DNA of 64,000 nt from CAMLJR01 sp964500675. GTDB lineage: Bacteria > Pseudomonadota > Gammaproteobacteria > Pseudomonadales > CAMLJR01. The DNA is taken from positions 192,952 through 256,951 of the forward strand of contig CAZCNY010000006.1 of the NCBI GenBank assembly GCA_964500675.1, in the 5' to 3' direction. Both the position numbers and the translations under genes were made by a program. The notes beneath the pieces were generated by a model, which searched no databases, was not told the origin of the DNA, and was given only the letters and a program-made list of their open reading frames with translations. Shown piece by piece: positions 27,857-36,500 of this stretch. Position 1 is the stretch's first letter. The number at the start of each line of letters is the position of its first letter.

Positions 27857-28428
27857 CAATCATTTCCTCGTTGTGAATTTTTCAATACCTGCGACTCATT
27901 TTTTAATACCTGCGGATCATTTTTTAATATCTGCGGCAAGCCGGCCACGACAAATACCACGCGCTCGCAAACATTCGCGAGCCGCTGATGCAGACGACCG
28001 CTTTCATCGACGAAGCGGCGGCTCAGCGGGTCGGCGGGAACGACACCCTGCCCCACCTCGTTACTGACAAACAATATATGGCCGCGCGCGTTTTGCAGCA
28101 CGTCGAACAACGCCGATTTTTCCCGCTCGAAGCACTGTTCGTCGCCAAGCAATAACACATTCGTTAGCCAGAGCGTTAAACAATCGACGAGCAGGCAACG
28201 CGATTCGCGCATTTGCGCCGCGATGACGCGAGCCAATTGCAATGGCTCTTCGATCGTCGCGGCAAAACCACTGCGCTGTTCGCGGTGATGACAGATGCGC
28301 GCCGCCATTTCGGCATCGCCCGCCTGCGCCGTCGCGATATAAATGCATTCGAGTCCGCTGGCGAGTGCACGCTGCTCCGCGTAGCGGCTCTTGCCCGAGC
28401 GCGCACCGCCCAACACCAATTCCAGCAT
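27856..28428 (-). CDS. cobU: Adenosylcobinamide kinase / GTP:adenosylcobinamide-phosphate guanylyltransferase
   Basis: A 190-residue protein with the P-loop GGARSGKSRYAEQRAL (about residues 7-22), YIATAQAGDAEM, CHHREQRSGF with the guanylylated-His region, VDCLTLWLTN and VSNEVGQGVVP. These are all CobU landmarks. The last 21 residues are a repeat (QILKNDP, QVLKNES, QVLKNSQ) encoded by 21-base direct repeats and not part of the family. cobT starts one base inside its stop. Confidence 0.93.
   Translation of the reverse strand: MLELVLGGARSGKSRYAEQRALASGLECIYIATAQAGDAEMAARICHHREQRSGFAATIEEPLQLARVIAAQMRESRCLLVDCLTLWLTNVLLLGDEQCFEREKSALFDVLQNARGHILFVSNEVGQGVVPADPLSRRFVDESGRLHQRLANVCERVVFVVAGLPQILKNDPQVLKNESQVLKNSQRGND
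27886..27936. repeat. 21-bp tandem repeats in the 3' end of cobU
   Basis: Two full 21-base units and part of a third encode the repeated seven-residue tail of CobU. The unit reads ACCTGCG, then (A/G)(C/A)TCA, then TTTTTTAAT. Confidence 0.75.
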
Positions 28429-28518
28429 CGCTGTCTCGTTCTATTCATCACCTCGGCGTATAGTAACGCCGAAACAAACGCGAGTCATACCGCACATCCG
28501 TTAGAGGGCACGACGACA

Positions 28519-29091
28519 ATGGGACACCGCTTATCAAAAATCTACACGCGCACGGGCGACGATGGCACCACCGGGCTCGGCGACGGCTCGCGAATTCCCA
28601 AAGATCATCCGCGCATGCAGGCGATCGGCGGCGTCGATGAACTCAACAGTCTCATCGGCATGCTCATCGCGGAATTACCCAAAGACGATGCGCTGTGCAA
28701 CCCGCTTGCCGGCATTCAACACAATTTATTCAACCTCGGCGGCGAACTTTCGATTCCGGGTTATGTGATGATCAAACCCGAACATATCGAAGCACTCGAA
28801 CAGTTGCTCGACGAATTGAACGAATCGCTGCCGCCGCTGAAGAATTTTATTTTACCGGGCGGTTCGCGCGCCGCTGCCGTCTGTCATTTGGCGCGCAGCG
28901 TCTGCCGCCGCGCCGAACGCGATATCGTGACACTCGCGCGCGATGTCGAAATCAATATCGCAGGACAACATTATTTAAATCGCTTGTCGGATTTTCTGTT
29001 CGTACTCGCGCGCGTGCTCGCGCGTCGCGATGGCGGGCAGGAAGTGTTGTGGCAGCAGCCGAAAGCCGAGAGGCAACAACCCAACGCGTAG
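28519..29091 (+). CDS. PduO-type cob(I)alamin adenosyltransferase
   Basis: A 190-residue protein with the N-terminal KIYTRTGDDGTTGLGDGSRI (ATP-binding), IGGVDELNSLIG, FILPGGSRAAAVCHLARSVCRRAER and LNRLSDFLFVLAR, which are diagnostic of PduO/EutT-type ATP:corrinoid adenosyltransferases. It adds the 5'-deoxyadenosyl group to cob(I)alamin. It is divergent from cobU, and the name pduO or cobO would both be used in databases. Confidence 0.94.
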   Translation: MGHRLSKIYTRTGDDGTTGLGDGSRIPKDHPRMQAIGGVDELNSLIGMLIAELPKDDALCNPLAGIQHNLFNLGGELSIPGYVMIKPEHIEALEQLLDELNESLPPLKNFILPGGSRAAAVCHLARSVCRRAERDIVTLARDVEINIAGQHYLNRLSDFLFVLARVLARRDGGQEVLWQQPKAERQQPNA

Positions 29092-29125
29092 GCGAACGCA
29101 CAACTTAACCCCCACATCTTTTCGT

Positions 29126-29139
29126 TTGATTCATATCAA
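29126..29139. promoter_or_regulatory. FNR/Anr-type operator
   Basis: TTGAT, four bases, ATCAA: a perfect match to the FNR/Anr consensus. It lies about 160 bases before the cytochrome-barrel gene. If it acts as a class II site, the transcript start would be near 29174. Confidence 0.7.
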
Positions 29140-29299
29140 ATGGAAATTTGCATTGTGTGCTTAACTGTTCATAAGTTATTTAGTTGAATCCGAACTTTTC
29201 TGAGGTATAGCGAACTAACACCGTTGCCGATTAGCCACAGCAACAACCGATAAGCCCCCAAAACAACCAATAAATTCTCAACTACTCGGATGCTGCAAC

Positions 29300-30643
29300 A
29301 TGTCGAAACTCAAACTATTTCCATTCCTGTGTGCGCTCGCCGCAGCGCTGACCCCGCTCGCATCCCACGCCCTGCCGTCATTTTCGCGTCAGACTGGACA
29401 GGAATGCGCAGCCTGCCATATCGGCGGCTTCGGGCCGCAACTCACCGCCTATGGCATCCAATTTAAATTGGGTGGCTACACCGCGAGCGATGGTCAGAGC
29501 GGGCATGTTCCGCTATCGGCGATGGCGGTCGGTTCGTGGACGCATACAAAAGAAAATCAAACCGGACCCGCGGGACCGAACGATGGCACCAACAACAATT
29601 GGTCGCTGCAAGAGGCTTCGTTATTTGTTGCCGGTGCCATCAGCGAACATATCGGCAGCTTCGTGCAAAGCACCTGGTCCGACATCGACAAGAAGAACAC
29701 GCTGGATAACGCCGATGTACGCTACGCCACGCAGTTGCCGTTATTCGGCGCCGACTCGATCGTCGGTATTTCCATCAACAACAACCCCACCGTGCAAGAT
29801 GCGTTTAATAGCGTGCCGGCGTGGCGCTTTCCTTACATGGCCTCCGAACTCGTTCCCGAAGCGGCCACATCGACATTGCTAGAGGGCGGGCTTGAACACC
29901 AGGTGATCGGCGCCTCTGCGTACACGTATTGGAACAATGCAATTTATGCCGAAATCGGCGCGTACCGTTCACTCTCGCGCTCGGCGCTGGAAAAATTAAA
30001 TATCGGCGACGATGCGGGTGGGCTCGCGCGCACCGCGCCGTATTTACGCGTCGCGTATTTTAAAAATAACAACACGTCGGCCTACTCGATCGGCGTGGTC
30101 GGTTTGGATGCCGCACTCAAGCTCGATCGTCAAAGCGGTCCGACCGATAAATACCGCGACATCGGCATCGATGGCTCGTATCAATATCTCGGCAATCGCG
30201 AACACATCGTCGCGCTCAACGGCAGCTACATTCACGAACATCGCGACCTCAATGCCAGTTTCGCGAATGGCGATGCCGCAGATAACAGCGGCAATGTCAA
30301 TTCACTGAATTTAAGCGCGTCGTATTACTATCAGCAAAGTTACGGTTTGACGCTCGCCTACTTCGCCACCAACGGCAGTCGCGACAGCGGGCTTTACGCA
30401 TTCGGCGATGCCGATACGGGCAGCAATAACGGCAAACCCGACACCGCTGGCACGATGATTCAAGCCGACTGGACGCCATTCGGCAAAGAGGATTCGTGGC
30501 AGGCGCCGAACGTGAACCTGCGCGTCGGCGTGCAATACGTGGCGTATTCGAAATTCAACGGCGCTGTGCACAACTACGACGGTTATGGCCGCGCGGCGAG
30601 CGACAATAACACGCTGTATTTCTTCACATGGCTCGCATTTTAA
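29300..30643 (+). CDS. Haem-tagged outer-membrane beta-barrel (cytochrome/porin fusion)
   Basis: A 447-residue protein with a signal peptide (about 1-24), then one c-type haem motif CAACH (residues 36-40) followed by mostly beta-barrel sequence. It has many alternating aromatic/polar strands and ends FFTWLAF, an outer-membrane terminal phenylalanine. Proteins of this kind occur in Burkholderia, methylotrophs and other proteobacteria, often labelled cytochrome c. It probably places a haem near an outer-membrane channel for electron or small-molecule transfer, which is inference. An FNR/Anr box precedes it and a cytochrome c follows 11 bases after its stop. Confidence 0.7.
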   Translation: MSKLKLFPFLCALAAALTPLASHALPSFSRQTGQECAACHIGGFGPQLTAYGIQFKLGGYTASDGQSGHVPLSAMAVGSWTHTKENQTGPAGPNDGTNNNWSLQEASLFVAGAISEHIGSFVQSTWSDIDKKNTLDNADVRYATQLPLFGADSIVGISINNNPTVQDAFNSVPAWRFPYMASELVPEAATSTLLEGGLEHQVIGASAYTYWNNAIYAEIGAYRSLSRSALEKLNIGDDAGGLARTAPYLRVAYFKNNNTSAYSIGVVGLDAALKLDRQSGPTDKYRDIGIDGSYQYLGNREHIVALNGSYIHEHRDLNASFANGDAADNSGNVNSLNLSASYYYQQSYGLTLAYFATNGSRDSGLYAFGDADTGSNNGKPDTAGTMIQADWTPFGKEDSWQAPNVNLRVGVQYVAYSKFNGAVHNYDGYGRAASDNNTLYFFTWLAF

Positions 30644-30654
30644 GGAACGTTGTC

Positions 30655-31038
30655 ATGCAGATGCGCAATGCGCTCGTCGCAATAGCTATAGCAAGCGCTC
30701 TTTACGCACAGGTTGCCGCCGCGGGGGGCGATATCAACAATGGCGCCGATGTTTTCAATGCGCAATGCTCGATTTGTCACAGCATGAAAGCGGGGAAAAA
30801 TAAATTAGGCCCATCGTTAGCCGGTATTCTCGAAACACCCGCCGGCGCAGTGGCGAATTATGCGTTCTCGACCGCAATGAAAAACAGTCATGTCACGTGG
30901 AATAAGGAAACACTGAATACGTTCTTGACCAATCCAGGCGCGATGATTCCGGGCAACAAGATGCCGTATCCAGGGCTCGCCGATGAACAATCGCGTAAGG
31001 ATTTAATTGCGTACTTGCGCGCGCCGCCCAAAAAATAA
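30655..31038 (+). CDS. Periplasmic class I cytochrome c
   Basis: A 127-residue protein with a signal peptide (about 1-23), haem motif CSICH (residues 38-42) and a C-terminal axial methionine in NKMPYPG, then LIAYLRA. It resembles small mitochondrial-type cytochromes c. AAGGA is a fair ribosome site eight bases ahead. The 11-base gap after the barrel gene indicates an operon controlled by the FNR-type box, so it likely passes electrons to or from that partner. Confidence 0.9.
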   Translation: MQMRNALVAIAIASALYAQVAAAGGDINNGADVFNAQCSICHSMKAGKNKLGPSLAGILETPAGAVANYAFSTAMKNSHVTWNKETLNTFLTNPGAMIPGNKMPYPGLADEQSRKDLIAYLRAPPKK

Positions 31039-31042
31039 TTTT

Positions 31043-31435
31043 TCAATTGCCGATGCGCACAACCTGCACGTCCGGGTCGCGGCTAGCGCCTGCCGCGTGC
31101 AGGCGCCTTAAATAATCATCCCAATTCTCTTTTTGATTTTTGCAAAGCTCGTACAAATATTCCCACGAATACAACCCTGTATCGTGACCGTCGCTAAACA
31201 CCAATTGCACGGCGTAATTGCCGACCGGTTTGATATCGGTGATCGCCACGTTGACCTTGCCAACCTGCAACGTCTCTTGCCCGGGACCGTGGCCGCGCAC
31301 TTCCGCGGAGGGCGAATACACGCGCAAATATTCGCAGCTCAAGGTGTATTGCTCGCCGCTCATATAACGTAAATCGAGCGTGCGCGATTGGCGGTGCAAT
31401 TCGAGACCGGTGAGTGCGGGCGCTTTGCAATTCAT
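31043..31435 (-). CDS. DUF971-family protein
   Basis: A 130-residue protein matching the DUF971/gamma-butyrobetaine hydroxylase N-terminal-like family: LELHRQSRTLDLRY, GQETLQVGKVNVAITDIKPVGNYAVQLVFSDGHDTGLYSWEYLYEL. This domain occurs alone in many proteobacteria, next to hslVU, as here, and is linked to iron-sulphur or 2OG proteins by context only. The exact role is unknown. It converges on the cytochrome c gene with five bases between. Confidence 0.85.
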   Translation of the reverse strand: MNCKAPALTGLELHRQSRTLDLRYMSGEQYTLSCEYLRVYSPSAEVRGHGPGQETLQVGKVNVAITDIKPVGNYAVQLVFSDGHDTGLYSWEYLYELCKNQKENWDDYLRRLHAAGASRDPDVQVVRIGN

Positions 31436-31459
31436 TTTGTTACCTGTGATTTTATCGTG

Positions 31460-31960
31460 TTATTTGTGACCGGCATGATCGGAGCGCTTCATCCTCACGC
31501 AACGACCGATTTTATCGAGCGGCGGCAATTGCGCGAATTGTTGCGCGATAGCTTCGAGATTTTCTCGCACATCGGGCGGAAATGGCGTCGAACGCCGCGT
31601 GCTCAGATCGACATTGAGATCGATCTCCTCCCAAATCGCAGCGCGATAACCGCGATCGACATTGAAGATTTCGTGCGCGATATGCACGCCCTTTTCGCTC
31701 ACCGCCAGCAGGCGCGATTCCACTTCGATATGATCGTCAAGCATCAACTCGCGCTCGTAAACCATATGACCTTCTACGATATTTTTACCGAGGTTACGCT
31801 CGCGAATATAGGCGCTGCCGAGACCGATCGCGTCGCTGAACACCCAATGCGCATCGAACACCAGCAGGCTGTAATAGCGCGCGCTCATATGGCCGTTGGC
31901 GTCGATCCACGCGGGCGGCACCACGGTTTTAAATTCGCGAAATGGTACGGGGATAGTCAT
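31460..31960 (-). CDS. Hotdog-fold acyl-CoA thioesterase family protein
   Basis: A 166-residue protein with the thioesterase helix region PPAWIDANGHMSARYYSLLVF (Asp and His of the 4HBT type), then DLNVDLSTRRSTPFPPDV. The 4-hydroxybenzoyl-CoA thioesterase-like fold is likely; the acyl substrate is unknown. The start at 31960 is chosen because the upstream frame is derived from the repeat at 31971-31992. The repeat's GGGGAG appears to serve as the ribosome site. Confidence 0.75.
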   Translation of the reverse strand: MTIPVPFREFKTVVPPAWIDANGHMSARYYSLLVFDAHWVFSDAIGLGSAYIRERNLGKNIVEGHMVYERELMLDDHIEVESRLLAVSEKGVHIAHEIFNVDRGYRAAIWEEIDLNVDLSTRRSTPFPPDVRENLEAIAQQFAQLPPLDKIGRCVRMKRSDHAGHK

Positions 31961-31970
31961 CTCTATCACT

Positions 31971-31992
31971 CCCCTATCCCTGCGGGAGAGGG
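31971..31992. repeat. REP-like repeat, short form (copy B)
   Basis: CCCTATCCC, TGC, GGGAGAGGG hairpin with one mismatched pair, between the thioesterase and hslU. On the minus strand it provides GGGGAG ahead of the thioesterase start. Confidence 0.65.
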
Positions 31993-31995
31993 AAC

Positions 31996-33366
31996 TCAAA
32001 GAATAAATCGGCTTAAATCTTCATCGCGCGCGAGCTCGCCGAGCTGCTTATCGACATACGCGGCGTCGATGCACAGAGTTTTTTGTTCGACCTCGGTCGC
32101 CGTAAACGAAGCATCATCGAGCAGGCGTTCGAGCACGGTGTGCAAACGCCGCGCGCCGATATTTTCCGTGCGCTCGTTGACTTCCCACGCAATTTCCGCG
32201 AGACGGCGAATGCCATCTTGCGTAAATTGCAATTGCAAGCCTTCGGTCGCGAGCAATTCTTGATATTGCTCGGTGAGCGACACATCGGGCTCGGTCAAGA
32301 TGCGCTCAAAATCCTCGGTCTTCAACGCATCGAGTTCGACGCGTATCGGCAGGCGGCCTTGCAATTCGGGAATCAAATCCGACGGCTTCGATAAATGAAA
32401 CGCACCCGACGCGATGAACAGCATGTAATCGGTTTTGATAATGCCGTGCTTGGTGCTTACGGTGCAACCTTCGATCAACGGCAGCAGATCGCGCTGCACG
32501 CCTTCGCGCGAGACATCGGCTCCCGTCACTTCGCCGCGCCGGCACACTTTGTCGATTTCGTCGATAAAGACGATGCCGTTTTGTTCAGCGGCGGCAATCG
32601 CTCGCGCTTTTATATCGTCCTCGTTGACCAGTTTCGCCGCCTCTTCATCCTGCATTTTTTTGAGTGCGACTTTCACCGGCAATTTGCGTTTCTTTTTGCG
32701 ATCGGCGCCGAGATTCGCGAACATACCCTGCAATTGGCTCGTCATCTCTTCCATGCCGGGCGGCGCCATGATTTCAACGCCGACGGGCACGGCGGCGATT
32801 TCGATTTCAATTTCCTTGTCATCGAGCTCGCCTTCGCGCAATTTTTTGCGAAACAGCTGACGCGTAGTGCTCTCCTCGGTTGTTGCGGTTTCGCCGCTAA
32901 AACCGAAACCTGAGCGCGGCGGCGGCAGCAGCGCATCGAGCACGCGATCTTCGGCGGAATCGATGGCGCGCTCGCGTACTTTTTCCATTTCGCGTTCGCG
33001 CTGCATTTTAATCGAGGCATCGACCAGATCGCGCACGATGGTTTCGACATCGCGGCCGACATAACCGACTTCGGTAAATTTCGTCGCTTCGACTTTGATA
33101 AACGGCGCATCGGCCAATTTGGCGAGACGGCGCGCGATTTCGGTTTTACCGACGCCGGTCGGGCCGATCATCAAAATATTTTTCGGCGTGATTTCATCGC
33201 GCAGCCGCTCGCTCAGCTGCATGCGGCGCCAGCGATTGCGCAACGCTGTGGCGACGGCGCGCTTGGCATTGGCCTGACCGACGATGTGTTTGTCGAGCTC
33301 CGCGACAATTTCGCGCGGCGTCAAATCTTTGGATGCAGGTGCAGCCTGCGGTGAATCGATAGGCAT
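31996..33366 (-). CDS. hslU: ATP-dependent protease ATPase subunit HslU
   Basis: A 456-residue AAA+ protein with LTPREIVAELDKHIVGQ, Walker A MIGPTGVGKTEIARRLA, the pore loop (VEATKFTEVGYVGRDVET), Walker B GIVFIDEIDKVCRR and a C-terminal HTVLERLLDD and LSRFIL tail. The tail's C-terminal hydrophobic end docks into HslV. It unfolds substrates for the protease. It starts one base after the hslV stop, so the two form an operon. The start at 33366 precedes the conserved N-terminus directly. Confidence 0.97.
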   Translation of the reverse strand: MPIDSPQAAPASKDLTPREIVAELDKHIVGQANAKRAVATALRNRWRRMQLSERLRDEITPKNILMIGPTGVGKTEIARRLAKLADAPFIKVEATKFTEVGYVGRDVETIVRDLVDASIKMQREREMEKVRERAIDSAEDRVLDALLPPPRSGFGFSGETATTEESTTRQLFRKKLREGELDDKEIEIEIAAVPVGVEIMAPPGMEEMTSQLQGMFANLGADRKKKRKLPVKVALKKMQDEEAAKLVNEDDIKARAIAAAEQNGIVFIDEIDKVCRRGEVTGADVSREGVQRDLLPLIEGCTVSTKHGIIKTDYMLFIASGAFHLSKPSDLIPELQGRLPIRVELDALKTEDFERILTEPDVSLTEQYQELLATEGLQLQFTQDGIRRLAEIAWEVNERTENIGARRLHTVLERLLDDASFTATEVEQKTLCIDAAYVDKQLGELARDEDLSRFIL

Positions 33367-33367
33367 A

Positions 33368-33910
33368 TCAAACGCACTCCAGTTCTTCAATCGTGCGATT
33401 GTGGTTGGTGTAAATACAAATATCGGCGGCGATGCCGAGACTGTTCTCGACGATATCGCGGGCACCCAGTTCGGTGTTGTCGAGCAACGCGCGCGCCGCC
33501 GCCTGGGCATAAGGTCCGCCCGACCCGATCGCGATTAAATTATCCTCGGGTTCGATGACATCGCCGTTGCCCGTGATGATCAACGACGTCGATTTATCGG
33601 CTACGGCTAACAGCGCCTCTAAGCGGCGCAACGAGCGCTCCGTGCGCCAGGCTTTCGCGAGTTCGACGGCGGCGCGCGTCAAATGCCCCTGATGTTTTTC
33701 GAGCTGACCTTCGAACAATTCGAACAGCGTGAACGCATCGGCGGTACCGCCAGCAAAACCCGCGAGCACTCTGCCGTGGTGCAGGCGCCGCACTTTGCGC
33801 GCGTTGCCTTTCATGATGGTGTTACCCATTGAAACCTGACCGTCGCCGCCGATAACGACTTTATCTTGGCGGCGCACGGAGAGGATGGTGGTGCCGTGAT
33901 ACTGTTCCAA
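33368..33910 (-). CDS. hslV: ATP-dependent protease peptidase subunit HslV
   Basis: A 180-residue proteasome-like peptidase: HGTTILSVRR with the N-terminal catalytic threonine after removal of a short propeptide, GGDGQVSMGNTIMKGNARKVRRL, GFAGGTADAFTLFELFE and GSGGPYAQAAARAL. The start is the TTG at 33910: GGAGG lies seven bases upstream and it gives the usual short propeptide. A GTG further upstream (33937) would add nine non-family residues. A heat-shock promoter lies about 50 bases upstream. Confidence 0.96.
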   Translation of the reverse strand: MEQYHGTTILSVRRQDKVVIGGDGQVSMGNTIMKGNARKVRRLHHGRVLAGFAGGTADAFTLFELFEGQLEKHQGHLTRAAVELAKAWRTERSLRRLEALLAVADKSTSLIITGNGDVIEPEDNLIAIGSGGPYAQAAARALLDNTELGARDIVENSLGIAADICIYTNHNRTIEELECV

Positions 33911-33960
33911 AATGCAACCTCCGCTGGGGGACGGCACTGAGCCGCCATGGGGACAGTTTC

Positions 33961-33988
33961 AGATGGGGGCGTGCGCCGCGATTTCAAT
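33961..33988 (-). promoter_or_regulatory. Sigma32-type (heat shock) promoter of hslVU
   Basis: On the minus strand ATTGAAA (33988-33982) is followed by 13 bases and then CCCCATCT (33968-33961). The consensus is CTTGAAA, 11-16 bases, CCCCATNT, so the -10 block is a full match. It fits hslVU being a heat-shock operon. Confidence 0.75.
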
Positions 33989-34070
33989 CGCACATCGCGG
34001 GGACGCATTGCATGCGATCCCCGGATCACACGCAACATTGGGCGCATGCAATACGCCCTGCGACACCGCC

Positions 34071-34766
34071 CTAACCTTGCTTTTGACGCAAGAGAAGCGA
34101 TTCGATGCCTGCGGCCTTCAATTGCTCGCGCGCTTTGGATAATTGTTCGCGCGAGGTAAATGGCCCGGCCTGCACGCGATACCACGTATCGGTGTTGGCG
34201 GTCACCTCTTCGACCTTGGCATCGAGCCCGAGCGCCTTGAGCTGCGCGCGGCGACGATCGGCCTCCTGCTCGGAACGAAACGAGCCCGCCTGCAAAAATA
34301 ATTGCTCAGCTTCAGCGGGCGCGCTGTTTTGTTGCTGCCCTATCGCCGTTTTTGGTTTCTCGGCGGTTTTAATCGCCTCGCGATCGTTGGGCACGATCAC
34401 TTCGCGCTCGGGTAACAGCGTGTAGAAATCGAACTTGGTCACCGTTTTAGTCGTGTCGGGTTTTGCGTTTTTATCATCCGGCGCTGTCGCGGGTTTATCC
34501 GCCGTTTTTTGTTCGCCAGCGGGTTTGGCACTAGATCCCAGATTTTTATTTTCAGAAGTTTTTGCCACCGCAACAGCCGTCGTTGCCGGCGCTGGCGTCT
34601 GCGCCAAACGCACCAGAAAGCTGACAAAAATACCGAACGCAGTACCGACAACAATCCACAACCACCACGGAATTTGCACGCGCGCGGGTGACGCGCCGCT
34701 GCGTTTATTATTTTTTTTCGGCGCTTCGCGATGTTGACGGCGCGGATTGTATTGCGGACTCGGCAT
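34071..34766 (-). CDS. SPOR-domain cell-division-like protein (FtsN-type)
   Basis: A 231-residue protein with a basic N-terminus, one transmembrane segment (about 33-53, PWWLWIVVGTAFGIFVSFLV), an Ala/Pro/Lys-rich periplasmic linker and a C-terminal SPOR domain (LFLQAGSFRSEQEADRRRAQL, then WYRVQAGPFTSREQLSKAREQL). SPOR domains bind denuded septal glycan. In gammaproteobacteria an FtsN-like gene sits between hslV and argS, as here. Confidence 0.87.
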   Translation of the reverse strand: MPSPQYNPRRQHREAPKKNNKRSGASPARVQIPWWLWIVVGTAFGIFVSFLVRLAQTPAPATTAVAVAKTSENKNLGSSAKPAGEQKTADKPATAPDDKNAKPDTTKTVTKFDFYTLLPEREVIVPNDREAIKTAEKPKTAIGQQQNSAPAEAEQLFLQAGSFRSEQEADRRRAQLKALGLDAKVEEVTANTDTWYRVQAGPFTSREQLSKAREQLKAAGIESLLLRQKQG

Positions 34767-34799
34767 GAAGAGCTTTCCTTTACATTTTGGTCGGTGCGC

Positions 34800-36500
34800 T
34801 CACATTTCTTCTGGAGAAGAAACGCCGAGCAAATCGAGGCCATTGCGCAACACTTGCCGCGTCGCTGCGGCGAGCGTCAAGCGCGCATCGCGCACGCTGG
34901 CAGCGTCGACGATAAATTGCTGCGCGTGATACCAGCCGTGCAGCGCCGCCGCGACATCGCGCAAATATTGCGCGATCAAATGCGGTTCGAGATTTTTCGC
35001 TGCGGTCGCGACGCTTTCGGGAAAGCGTGCCAGCAAATTCAACAAAGCACTTTCGTGTTCGCTGTCGAGTTTATCGAGATGCGCGCGGCCGTTCGTTTCG
35101 TTCCACGCCAGATTTTTTTCCTGCGCCTGTTTCAGCACGCTGCACACGCGCGCATGCGCGTATTGAATGTAATACACGGGATTGTCGTTGGTCTGCGCGC
35201 GCGCGAGATCGATATCGAACGTCAATTGCGAATCGGCGCGGCGCGCGGCGAGGAAGTAACGCGTGGCATCGCAGCCGACTTCATCGATCAAATCGCGCAG
35301 CGTCACATAGCTGCCCGCGCGCTTGGAGATTTTCACCTCTTCGCCGCCGCGCATGACGGTGACCATCTGGTGCAGCACGTAATCGGGCCAGCCTTGCGGA
35401 ATGCCGATATTTAACGCCTGCAAACCGGCGCGCACACGCGTGATCGTGCTGTGATGATCGGCGCCCTGCTCGTTGATCACGCGCTCGAAACCGCGCAGCC
35501 ATTTCATCACGTGGTAGGCGACATCCGGCAAAAAATACGTGTACGTGCCGTCTTGTTTGCGCATCACGCGATCTTTATCGTCGCCGAATGCCGTGGTTTT
35601 CAACCACAGCGCACCGCCGTCTTCGTAGGTATAACCGCTCGCGATCAAGCGCTGCACAGCTTCTTCAACTTTGCCTTCGCTGTACAGCGACGATTCGAGA
35701 TAGTACACATCGAAATGCACGCCGAACGCGCGCAAATCCAAATCCTGTTCGCGACGCAAGTACGCCACCGCGAAACGGCGAATCGCATCGAGGTCGTCGG
35801 GATCGCCGGCACCGGCGACATGCTGATCGTCGGCGTCGACGATTTCGCGCGCCATGTACGCCGCGGCGACGTCGCGAATGTAATCGCCGCGATAACCGTC
35901 CGCGGGCCAGCCGAGATCGCTCGGGCCGAGACCTTTGCAGCGCGCCTGCACCGACAGCGCGAGGTTGTTGATCTGCGCGCCGGCGTCGTTGTAATAGAAC
36001 TCGCGCGTGACATCCCAGCCCGTCGCTTCGAGCAGACGGCACAGACAATCGCCAACCGCAGCGCCGCGGCCGTGTCCGACATGCAACGGGCCGGTGGGAT
36101 TCGCGGAGACAAACTCAACTTGCACCTTGCGCTTGGCGCCGCTGTCATTGCGACCAAACTCGGCCCCTGCGTTCAAAATATCGAGCACCACGGCTGTCTG
36201 CGCGGCGCCCGACAGGAAAAAATTAATGAAGCCGGGACCGGCAATTTCGACTTTGCTGACGCGCGTCGACGCAGGCAGCGCTTGCACGATGGCCTCGGCC
36301 AACTGCCGCGGCGGGCGCTGCGCTGCCTTAGCGAGCGCAAGTGCGATATTGCTGGCGAAATCGCCGTGGGCTTTATCCTTCGTGCTCTCGACCTGTATGG
36401 CAGGCACGGCAAACGCCGGCAACACTCCAGTCGATTGCAAATGGGCGAGTGCTTGGCCGATCAACTCGGCGACATGGTTTTTCGGGGGCGGTAGGGTCAT
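34800..36500 (-). CDS. argS: Arginyl-tRNA synthetase
   Basis: A 566-residue class I synthetase: EFVSANPTGPLHVGHGRGAAVGD with the HIGH-type HVGH, the KMSK-like VKISKRAGS, and the C-terminal anticodon domain ending LNLL and GLDLLGVSSPEEM. It charges tRNA-Arg. It is 33 bases upstream of the SPOR gene. Nothing in the upstream 200 bases looks like a T-box or other leader. Confidence 0.97.
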   Translation of the reverse strand: MTLPPPKNHVAELIGQALAHLQSTGVLPAFAVPAIQVESTKDKAHGDFASNIALALAKAAQRPPRQLAEAIVQALPASTRVSKVEIAGPGFINFFLSGAAQTAVVLDILNAGAEFGRNDSGAKRKVQVEFVSANPTGPLHVGHGRGAAVGDCLCRLLEATGWDVTREFYYNDAGAQINNLALSVQARCKGLGPSDLGWPADGYRGDYIRDVAAAYMAREIVDADDQHVAGAGDPDDLDAIRRFAVAYLRREQDLDLRAFGVHFDVYYLESSLYSEGKVEEAVQRLIASGYTYEDGGALWLKTTAFGDDKDRVMRKQDGTYTYFLPDVAYHVMKWLRGFERVINEQGADHHSTITRVRAGLQALNIGIPQGWPDYVLHQMVTVMRGGEEVKISKRAGSYVTLRDLIDEVGCDATRYFLAARRADSQLTFDIDLARAQTNDNPVYYIQYAHARVCSVLKQAQEKNLAWNETNGRAHLDKLDSEHESALLNLLARFPESVATAAKNLEPHLIAQYLRDVAAALHGWYHAQQFIVDAASVRDARLTLAAATRQVLRNGLDLLGVSSPEEM

